A stretch of 64,000 nucleotides of DNA, taken from positions 2,570,001-2,634,000 of the forward strand of contig NZ_JABTEZ010000001.1 in the NCBI RefSeq assembly GCF_015711605.1. Reading direction: 5' to 3'. The DNA comes from Planomonospora sp. ID67723. Lineage in GTDB: Bacteria > Actinomycetota > Actinomycetes > Streptosporangiales > Streptosporangiaceae. Position numbers and translations under genes: made by a program. The notes under the pieces are model-generated. The model was not told the origin of the DNA, did no database searches, and saw only the letters and a list, made by a program, of their open reading frames with translations. Shown in pieces: positions 58,409 to 64,000 of the stretch. Within the stretch, counting starts at the first letter, position 1, and each line of letters starts with the position of its first letter.

Positions 58409-58544
58409 GGGGTACTCCTAGGTGTGTTCGGGGCCCTGGGCCCTGTGGCGCTGGCCTGGCCAGCGAGGATCGCAACAATGACCATGGTTTGTCTGCTTGT
58501 ACGCGGAGGGATCGTCTCGACGGGCGGCCCTCCGCGCGGCCCAT

Positions 58545-59279
58545 TCAGGCGGGCGACTGCGTCACGGTGATGGTGACGACCCAGTGCCCGGCGGCGTTCT
58601 TGCTGGCCTCGACCTTGCCGGAGGCGGCCCACCGCTGCACGGTGCGCACCGAGACGCCGAGTGCTTTCGCGGCCTCGCGGGTGGAGACCTCGGTGCCCTC
58701 CGGCTCGGGAAGCAGCTCGTCGATCTCCGCCAGTCGGGCCAGCAGCGCCTCCCGCTCGGCGAGCAGGGCGTCGATGTTCACGTTGCTGGTCTCGCCGACG
58801 ATCTCGTAGCTGGTCTCGTGCTCCAGGGCGAGGGATGCGCGGGGGATGTCGCGGACCTCGACGATGACGTCGTTGCCCGCGCTGATCTGCGGGTAACGGA
58901 CCGAGCCGCCGGAGCCGGGGAGCTTGCCCTCGATGAGGACGACGTTCGCGGCGAGCTTCACGGGCATGTCCCGTCCGGGCCGGTTGGCGATGCGGCGGCC
59001 GGCGAAAGTCGCGTGGGACTCGTACTTGCTGCTCTCGTGGTCGGCGAGGCGAACCCGGACCGTCACCAGGTCGGCTCCCTCGACGGGGTTGCCGTCGGTG
59101 CCGTAGACCTCGCGGAGCAGGTCGCGGACGCGGGTCTCGTCGCGGGAGTCGAAGGCCCACGCTTTGGCGGTGGCGTTCCACTTTCCGCCGATGGTCTTGG
59201 CCTTGGCGACGAAGGTGGAGTCGTAGGGGGTGTGGGTGAGGACCTTGTCGTTCTCGGTGGTGACGGTGATGTCGCTCAT
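58545..59279 (-). CDS. DNA-binding protein with N-terminal HARP-like and C-terminal excisionase-like parts
   Basis: 244 residues. N-terminal KAKTIGGKWNATAKAWAFDS followed by RDETRVRDLLREVYG is a motif frequent in Streptomyces plasmid and AICE proteins. A middle beta domain and a coil (LLAEREALLARLAEIDELLP) lead to a MerR/excisionase HTH (VSTREAAKALGVSVRTVQRW). ATG 59279 follows GAGGGAG; a GTG six bases upstream is an alternative. It is the promoter-proximal gene of the leftward operon. Confidence 0.7.
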   Translation of the reverse strand: MSDITVTTENDKVLTHTPYDSTFVAKAKTIGGKWNATAKAWAFDSRDETRVRDLLREVYGTDGNPVEGADLVTVRVRLADHESSKYESHATFAGRRIANRPGRDMPVKLAANVVLIEGKLPGSGGSVRYPQISAGNDVIVEVRDIPRASLALEHETSYEIVGETSNVNIDALLAEREALLARLAEIDELLPEPEGTEVSTREAAKALGVSVRTVQRWAASGKVEASKNAAGHWVVTITVTQSPA

Positions 59280-59305
59280 GCCCACTCCCTCATCGCTTTA
59301 TTTTC

Positions 59306-59364
59306 CGACCCCTTTAATGTATCGATGCCATGGGGTCATGTGCAAGATAAACGACCCCTCTAAT
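59306..59364 (-). promoter_or_regulatory. Leftward promoter flanked by duplicated operator motifs
   Basis: On the minus strand TTGCAC (59345-59340) and TACATT (59321-59316) are spaced 18 bases, a strong sigma-70-type promoter. The 13-base motif CGACCCCTYTAAT occurs on both sides, at 59306-59318 and 59352-59364, so one copy covers the -10 and the other lies upstream of the -35. Confidence 0.65.
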
Positions 59365-59435
59365 TCAAGTAGTTGGAGCGCCAACACAGGCGGCGCCCCC
59401 ACCCTCCCGGGCAGGAGCGCCGCACACGCCTCGCC

Positions 59436-59576
59436 TCACACGGAGCTGTTGAACGCCGCCACCTCCACGCGTCGGTCCTCACCAAGCACCCGAGCAAGGA
59501 TCGCCTCCACTCCGGTCAGCTCACCGAGCGGCGTGTCCCTCAGGTCTGGGACGCCCGTCTCCAACGTGGTCTCCAT
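59436..59576 (-). CDS. FXSXX-COOH type peptide (candidate radical-SAM-modified RiPP precursor)
   Basis: A 46-residue peptide starting METTLETGVPDLRDTPLGEL and ending EVAAFNSSV. The extreme C-terminus F-N-S-S-V fits the FXSXX-COOH pattern of precursor peptides modified by FxsB-type radical SAM enzymes in actinobacteria, and the LPDLRDxPL-like leader plus LARVLGE helix also fits. GGGGAG lies 7-8 bases before the ATG. No FxsB-like maturase is in the window, so the gene is orphan here or uses a host enzyme. Confidence 0.7.
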   Translation of the reverse strand: METTLETGVPDLRDTPLGELTGVEAILARVLGEDRRVEVAAFNSSV

Positions 59577-59781
59577 GAGTCGCTCCCCTCTCCAAGGGAC
59601 CCGAGCGGGCCCCTCTCTCTACAACCAGGTACGGCGGGGCCGGCAGTCCCGACCCAACCAAGATCGTGTAGGCGTGCCGATAATCCGAGCTATCGGCATG
59701 TACGAAAACGCTCGACTGCGCACAGGTGGACACCCGGGCGTCGGCTACTCGCACCGAGGCGTACGGAACCCGTGTCCGAAA
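59577..59781. other. Gap with a perfect inverted repeat beside the recombinase gene
   Basis: 205 bases with no gene. TGCCGATA (59675-59682) and TATCGGCA (59691-59698) form a perfect 8-base inverted repeat with an 8-base centre, 84 bases beyond the recombinase stop. Its 24-base size fits a recombinase crossover or operator site. Confidence 0.4.
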
Positions 59782-60381
59782 TCAACGTCTCACCCCATCG
59801 GGCTCCGATGAGATTTGATGCACCCGGCGGTCGAGCTCCCGATACAGCGTTGCCCGAGACACCCCGAATGTCCGTGCGATCTCCGCAAGGGTGTGTTTCT
59901 TCGAGGCATGCATCTCATGGGCGAGGTCAACCTGAACAGGCGTCATCGCCCGTTTCCGTCCACCAAAGCGCCCTCTCGCCCTCGCTGCGGCCAGACCGGC
60001 GTTCGTCCGCTCCCGGATGAGATCACGCTCGAATTCCGCTATCGCTCCGAAGATGTGGAAGATGAGCTTCCCGCCCGGCGTCGAGGTGTCCATCGCCTCC
60101 TGCAGCGACCGGAAGTGGATACCGCGGTCCCGCATCGCGCCCACGGTCTCGATCAGGTGCGGCAGCGACCGCCCGAGCCGGTCCAGTTTCCACACCACCA
60201 CCGTGTCGCCCTCCCGGGCGTAGTCGAGCAACTTCGCCAACTGCGGGCGTTCGGCCTTCGCCCCGGAGGCGACATCGGAGAAGATCCGGTCGCAGCCCGC
60301 GGCGGTGAGCGCGTCGTGCTGCAGTGCCGGGTCCTGGTCGTCGGTGGAGACCCGGGCGTAGCCGAGTAGGTGGCCCATCAT
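59782..60381 (-). CDS. Small serine recombinase (resolvase/invertase family)
   Basis: 199 residues. Catalytic motif LGYARVSTDDQ near the start (nucleophile Ser), VVVWKLDRLGRSLPHLIETV, the E-helix FHIFGAIAEFERDLIRERTN, and a C-terminal Hin/resolvase HTH (HTLAEIARTFGVSRATLYRE). Such enzymes resolve cointegrates or invert segments rather than integrate elements. It is intact. It may resolve multimers of the mobile element or be a transposon remnant. Confidence 0.93.
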   Translation of the reverse strand: MMGHLLGYARVSTDDQDPALQHDALTAAGCDRIFSDVASGAKAERPQLAKLLDYAREGDTVVVWKLDRLGRSLPHLIETVGAMRDRGIHFRSLQEAMDTSTPGGKLIFHIFGAIAEFERDLIRERTNAGLAAARARGRFGGRKRAMTPVQVDLAHEMHASKKHTLAEIARTFGVSRATLYRELDRRVHQISSEPDGVRR

Positions 60382-60445
60382 GTCCTCTCAAGATCGAATC
60401 AAGTGGGGCGGTCCCGGTACCGGGAGAGCACCAGGACCGGGCGGG

Positions 60446-60655
60446 TCAACGTCCACGGCCCAACAGCCGGGCGCCCGTCCTCCGCCGCCGGCCGCTGCCT
60501 TTGCAGATGCGGCAGTTGCCGAACGCGCCCGGGTAGGACGTGGATCTCACCTCGCCGCCGCGACCGCAGATCGGGCACGGCTTGAACGGGTAGACCAGGC
60601 AGGAGATCAGGTACCAGGCCGTCAGGAGCGCGAGGACGATGAGACCGGCGTCCAT
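60446..60655 (-). CDS. Membrane protein with DnaJ-like zinc finger
   Basis: 69 residues from ATG 60655. One N-terminal membrane helix (AGLIVLALLTAWYLISCLVY) is followed by CPICGRGGEVRS and CRICKGSGRRRR, a DnaJ-type CxxCxGxG zinc pair, and a basic tail. This small protein type is characteristic of Streptomyces AICEs and conjugative plasmids. It overlaps the preceding gene by an ATGA. Confidence 0.75.
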   Translation of the reverse strand: MDAGLIVLALLTAWYLISCLVYPFKPCPICGRGGEVRSTSYPGAFGNCRICKGSGRRRRTGARLLGRGR

Positions 60656-60972
60656 CAGCGGGACCTCAGGACCGCAGCGAGGACCGTGTCGCGAGAGACG
60701 CCGAGCGTTTCCCGCACAATGCCTTGTTCGTCCAGGGTGGCGGACTTGACGGCGGTGATCGCGTGGGTACGTAGGGCGGTCCTCAGCTCGTCTGCCATCC
60801 ATCCGCCGTACACGTCCGGGTGCCTCTCCTCTAGGCGGTCTCGTAGCGTCCAGATGGTCAGCCATCCCTCGGCCTGGAACGCGGCGAGGACGTCGTCCAG
60901 AAGCATCGGGTGCGGGTCGTCTACGATGACGCCGGTCCGCGGCCGGATCCGGTCGAGCAGTCTCCGCATCAT
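60655..60972 (-). CDS. Hypothetical AICE-type protein
   Basis: 105 residues from ATG 60972 (GGAGG upstream). VLAAFQAEGWLTIWTLRDRL and a C-terminal VRETLGVSRDTVLAAVLRS look like winged-helix and HTH segments. It lies in the leftward operon between whiB and the zinc-finger membrane gene. Not recognised. Confidence 0.6.
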   Translation of the reverse strand: MMRRLLDRIRPRTGVIVDDPHPMLLDDVLAAFQAEGWLTIWTLRDRLEERHPDVYGGWMADELRTALRTHAITAVKSATLDEQGIVRETLGVSRDTVLAAVLRSR

Positions 60973-60987
60973 GGTTTCCTCCAAGGG

Positions 60988-61254
60988 TTAGGCCGCGAGC
61001 GCGGCGGGGGTCAGGGGGCGGCGTTCAGTCCCGGATAGGCCGCCCCATACGCCGAACTCATCGCCGAGTTCCAGGGCGTAGGTGAGGCATTCGGTGCGGA
61101 CCTCGCATCTGGCGCAGATGGCTTTGGCGTCCTTGTTGGACTCGCCTTGCTCGGGGAACCACAGGTCGGGGTCGACCTCGGCGCACAGGGCCAGGCGCAT
61201 CCAGTCGTCTCCGTGGATGAGGTCGGTGATGGTGGCGAGCGTGTCCGCATTCAT
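60988..61254 (-). CDS. WhiB-family iron-sulfur regulator (third copy)
   Basis: 88 residues from ATG 61254 (GGAGGGTGAC upstream). Cluster cysteines in RLALCAEVDPDLWFP and ICARCEVRTEC (C-X2-C-X5-C), then the turn GVWGGLSGTERR. It is a normal-length WhiB, unlike the phage copies at 17859 and 18847. It probably regulates transfer genes or host genes. Confidence 0.9.
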   Translation of the reverse strand: MNADTLATITDLIHGDDWMRLALCAEVDPDLWFPEQGESNKDAKAICARCEVRTECLTYALELGDEFGVWGGLSGTERRPLTPAALAA

Positions 61255-61288
61255 GTCACCCTCCGTGATCGAATCTGGTTCGGTGTGT

Positions 61289-61332
61289 TGTCCGCGGGAT
61301 GTCCGCCGAATGTCCGCGGAACTTGTCCGCCG
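61289..61332. repeat. Four 9-base iterons, candidate transfer locus (clt) or operator
   Basis: TGTCCGCSG occurs at 61289-61297, 61300-61308, 61311-61319 and 61324-61332, spaced 11, 11 and 13 bases. It lies between whiB and the end of the translocase gene. In Streptomyces conjugative elements, TraB binds short direct repeats (TRS) in clt beside traB. Confidence 0.6.
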
Positions 61333-61373
61333 GACATCCCCCCGCGCCCCCGCGTGCGTGCGCGCGTGTGGAG

Positions 61374-61403
61374 CCCCCTCCCCGCGGGGGTGTGGGGGAG
61401 GGG
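61374..61403 (-). terminator. Hairpin just after the translocase gene
   Basis: CCCCTCCCC (61375-61383) pairs with GGGGAGGGG (61395-61403). It lies 22 bases past the translocase stop in the direction of transcription. Confidence 0.5.
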
Positions 61404-61424
61404 AGGGGTAGACGCCGAGCGGGG

Positions 61425-63485
61425 TCACGATCCGTCACCCCGCCGACGCCCCCCAAGGGACGCCTCCACCCCCGTAACGGCCCCTAAGAGCCCCTCAGGG
61501 GGGCAGGACAGGCGCCACACCCCCCTCCCCGCCGGGGCGATCAGCCCCTCCCCTCGCCACGCCGCAAGCCGGTCGGTGGCGTAGGTTCGGCCTCTCCCCT
61601 TGTCGGCCGCCGCGGCGACGACATCGCCCGTTCGGACGTCCGCTCCCCTGGCGTCCGTGAACACCGCAGCCATCGCCGCGAGCGCCGGATCCACGCCGGC
61701 GGACGCGCGGACGTCCGCGGCGATGTCCGCCGGCGCCGTGACGTCGATCCGTTCGGACACCATCAGCCGCCGCGGGGGAGCGGAGGCCGCGGTCCTACGG
61801 AGAGGAGTCACGCCCGCCGGCGGGGCCGCGGTCGCGAGCTCTCGTTGGGCGTCCGAGCAGTAGGCAAGGAGGTGTTCCGGCAGCCGGGACCACCGGTCCG
61901 CCCACCCGGGTAGGCCGTCGGCGGTGGACGCCTCCAGGTCGGGGGCGATGTCCGCGGTCTCCCGGGCTGTGGCGGTCAGGATCGCCTCGGTGACCTCCGG
62001 GGCGTCCAGCCGGCGCGGGTACTCCTCCCCGGCGAGCGTCAGATACGACGAGCCGGTGGGGAGCCTGGTGGTGTTGACGTCACGCCAGTCCGGGATGGTG
62101 AACTGGGCGTCTTCCTTCTTCTTTGTTCGGTAGCAGGCGTTATGGGAGTCGAAGAGGGCTCTCAGGTCGGGGCGGATCGCGTTCTCGGAGAGGTACTGGG
62201 CAGCGCCTTCGATGCCGACGGCGAGTGCCCGCCCCTGTTGGGTGACGATCAGGCCGGCCTCTACCGCCCGCTGGTTGCGGACCTTCTTTCCCCAGATCGG
62301 CGCGAACTCGTCGACAAGGATGATGATCGCCGGGTGCTCCGGGGTGGGTGGGAGCACGCCGTTGTGCTCAGGTGTTAGCAGTGCGCCCCGCCTGCGGATG
62401 ATCTCGGCGGCAGCCTCCAGCAGGATCGTGGCCTCCTCCTCGGTCGTGGCCAGCCACGCCGTCCGAGGCAGGAACCCCCGCAAGGACGCCGCCTGCGCTT
62501 TCAGGTCGATGATCAGGTAAATGGTGGAGTCACACGGCGCCCCGTTGACCGCGATCATCCGCAGGTGGTTCGACTTCGCGCTGCTCGGGACTCCCTGGTA
62601 GAGGCCGCGGGTCGAACCGGCTCCCGGCACATAGACCGGCACGAACACGTCGTGGCCGTCCTGATCGACGCCCCACCACTGCGCCTGCAGGATTGAGCCG
62701 GCAGCCTTGGCCGGGTCCCATATGACCTGGTGACGTGCCACGTCCTGCTTGGCCTGATAGGCGAGGACCACTCGGTCTGCGGCGCTGTGGTCGGGGTCCT
62801 GGCGGATCTCGATGGAGTCTTTCCGCCAGCCCATCCCGGACCAGATGCGCTCACGCTCGCTGGTCAGCCGGGACTCGGTGACGCCGAGCGGCAGCCTGAG
62901 GTGGAACAGGACCCGCCCGCCGGGCTGCATGGTGATGCCGGTGACGACGACACCGGCCATGGCGAGACCGGCCAGGACGGCGGGGATCTGGGCGGCCCAT
63001 GCGCGGCAGCGTGCCCGTAGTGCCCGCCACGCGCGCGGGGTGGGGTGCAGCGCCCACGCCGCCACGACCAGGGCCGTGATGGCGATCCACGCTCGCAGCG
63101 TGTGGACGTTGAGACCCCACCCGGTGGCGGTCGTCGCCCACAGCGCGTACAGGGCGGCGGCGCCGGTGATCGAGTCCTGGTGTACGGGGTCGACTCCGCG
63201 ACGGTGCAGCAGACCGCGGAGGACGGCGACAGCGACCGAAGCGACCAGCAGCGTCACCCACCACGGCACGCCGGCCCGGTGTCCGGCGGCGCCGAGCGCC
63301 ATGCCGACCCCAGCCAGAGCGAGCGGGGCGAGCTGGTCCCGCCGCGGCCACACCAGGCGACGCCACACCCACGCTGCCGCCCAGGTCGCCCACCGCACAG
63401 CCATGTAGGCGACCCGGGCGGCCAGGACGACCAGCCCCCACAGGATCCGCGGCACCGACTCCGGTCGCGTCTGCTGCTCGTACAC
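61425..63485 (-). CDS. FtsK/SpoIIIE-TraB-like DNA translocase
   Basis: 686 residues. Four or more hydrophobic segments in the first ~190 residues anchor it in the membrane. The RecA-like motor has Walker B IIILVDEFAPI (about residue 386) and QQGRALAVGIEGAAQYLSE. Walker A reads GVPSSAKS (about 296-303), with Ser and Ala where Gly is usual. The C-terminal winged helix (VVAAAADKGRGRTYATDRLA) would read DNA. Single TraB-like motors move double-stranded DNA between mycelia in actinomycete conjugation. Confidence 0.82.
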   Translation of the reverse strand: MYEQQTRPESVPRILWGLVVLAARVAYMAVRWATWAAAWVWRRLVWPRRDQLAPLALAGVGMALGAAGHRAGVPWWVTLLVASVAVAVLRGLLHRRGVDPVHQDSITGAAALYALWATTATGWGLNVHTLRAWIAITALVVAAWALHPTPRAWRALRARCRAWAAQIPAVLAGLAMAGVVVTGITMQPGGRVLFHLRLPLGVTESRLTSERERIWSGMGWRKDSIEIRQDPDHSAADRVVLAYQAKQDVARHQVIWDPAKAAGSILQAQWWGVDQDGHDVFVPVYVPGAGSTRGLYQGVPSSAKSNHLRMIAVNGAPCDSTIYLIIDLKAQAASLRGFLPRTAWLATTEEEATILLEAAAEIIRRRGALLTPEHNGVLPPTPEHPAIIILVDEFAPIWGKKVRNQRAVEAGLIVTQQGRALAVGIEGAAQYLSENAIRPDLRALFDSHNACYRTKKKEDAQFTIPDWRDVNTTRLPTGSSYLTLAGEEYPRRLDAPEVTEAILTATARETADIAPDLEASTADGLPGWADRWSRLPEHLLAYCSDAQRELATAAPPAGVTPLRRTAASAPPRRLMVSERIDVTAPADIAADVRASAGVDPALAAMAAVFTDARGADVRTGDVVAAAADKGRGRTYATDRLAAWRGEGLIAPAGRGVWRLSCPPEGLLGAVTGVEASLGGRRRGDGS

Positions 63486-63487
63486 GG

Positions 63488-63583
63488 CTACTCGCTCCGC
63501 CGGATCACGACCGCGGCAACCACGATGCGGACGAGCGTGGGGCCGGTCACGATGAGCGCAAGGATGAGAGCAATCTCAAACAT
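63488..63583 (-). CDS. Small single-span membrane protein (31 residues)
   Basis: MFEIALILALIVTGPTLVRI then VVAAVVIRRSE: almost wholly one membrane helix with a basic end. It ends three bases before the translocase start. Short membrane genes like this accompany traB/spd genes on AICEs. Confidence 0.6.
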   Translation of the reverse strand: MFEIALILALIVTGPTLVRIVVAAVVIRRSE

Positions 63584-63606
63584 GATCCACAGCTCCAGAT
63601 GGGGTC

Positions 63607-64000
63607 TCAATTGGCGCGGAGATCGGCGCCGTTGGCCGGAACCGTGCCGGAACCGCGGCGGGAACGAGGCGGGGGTACGGCAGAGCCGTCCTTGAGGAAC
63701 GTCCAACCCTTTGCAGAGAGCTCGTCCTTGACGTCCTTCACGCGGTCGTAACCCCAGCTCTCGGAGAACCCGAACTCGCCCGCGATCGCGGTCTTGGTGG
63801 GAACGACCCTGCGGTTGCGGATGACGTCCCTGACGCGGTCCCTTGCGTCGCTGTTGTCCTGCTCAGAGGGCTTCTTCGGTTCCGGGTCCGTTCCCGTCTC
63901 GTTCCCACCCGCGGGGGTCGGATCGGCAACCAGGGAGCCCGGTACGAACGGGGGGATGAAGGGCTGGAAGCGCTTCGTGATCTGCTCGACGCGTTCCCGC
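63607..64000 (-). CDS. Partial protein with HTH-like C-terminus (continues past the right edge)
   Basis: An open frame enters from the right edge and stops at 63607; 130 residues are visible. It has FIPPFVPGSLVADPTPAGGN, an acidic Lys/Pro linker, and a HTH-like RNRRVVPTKTAIAGEFGFSE with SWGYDRVKDVKDEL. The linker plus HTH resembles the end of AICE/plasmid DUF2637-type spread proteins, but the N-terminus is outside the window. Frame is supported by composition and position. Confidence 0.6.
   Translation of the reverse strand, partial: RERVEQITKRFQPFIPPFVPGSLVADPTPAGGNETGTDPEPKKPSEQDNSDARDRVRDVIRNRRVVPTKTAIAGEFGFSESWGYDRVKDVKDELSAKGWTFLKDGSAVPPPRSRRGSGTVPANGADLRAN

Noticed and set aside
6842-64000. 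Remaining half of yifB (right attachment site)
   Set aside because: No Walker B-like LFLDEAPEF segment or other ComM C-terminal sequence was found, so the element's right end is not in the window.

Overview
The window is high-GC actinobacterial chromosome carrying a large integrated mobile region. Bases 1-6841 hold the conserved block rpsP - khpA - rimM - trmD - rplS - two signal peptidases - DUF2469 - yraN - yifB/comM, in the order used by Streptomyces, Streptosporangiaceae and (with differences) Mycobacterium. Gene order, codon use and the abundance of WhiB, DUF397 and DUF6221 proteins point to a Streptomyces/Streptosporangiales-type host. The exact genus cannot be read from this window.

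yifB is cut after codon 308, between its Walker A motif and the expected Walker B. A large serine integrase starts 29 bases later. Everything from about 6842 to the right edge is foreign, and the second half of yifB is not in the window, so the right attachment site lies beyond 64000. The main element is a temperate siphovirus prophage. It has an integrase; an immunity region (XRE repressor, repeated TGCATGCATGC operators, divergent small HTH gene, antirepressor); a long early operon of short overlapping genes (Rad52-like annealing protein, HNH protein, two WhiB proteins, several HTH and zinc-ribbon proteins); and a replication module (initiator with an iteron origin inside its gene, DnaC-like loader, DnaB-like helicase). 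A further run of about 20 accessory genes includes DUF4326, DUF397, DUF2283 and two DUF6221 proteins. The late region runs from 31.6 to 56.1 kb: structural repeat proteins, HNH, TerS, TerL, portal, MuF, scaffold, capsid, connectors, tail tube, frameshifted tail chaperones, tape measure, Dit/Tal-like tail proteins, a LamG-like protein, endolysin and holins.

From about 56.9 kb the content changes. There is a HicA-like two-gene module, then a run of minus-strand genes: zinc-ribbon protein, ribbon-helix-helix protein, DNA-binding protein, an FXSXX-COOH type peptide, a resolvase/invertase, a DnaJ-like zinc-finger membrane protein, a WhiB protein, an FtsK/TraB-like translocase and small membrane or HTH proteins. 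The translocase, small membrane proteins and an iteron cluster beside the translocase resemble the conjugation module of actinomycete integrative and conjugative elements (AICEs). The region is therefore either a prophage with an AICE next to it in the same comM locus, or a chimera.

The most unusual signals are two type I-E CRISPR-repeat-like units inside a compact, terminated non-coding segment (57827-57930); an orphan 46-residue peptide ending FNSSV (59436-59576); four 9-base iterons next to the translocase (61289-61332); the lambda-like origin inside the initiator gene (20085-20282); and a reverse-oriented single-membrane-span gene inside the tail operon (45342-45506). Nothing here was checked against a database; family names rest on recognised motifs and gene order.
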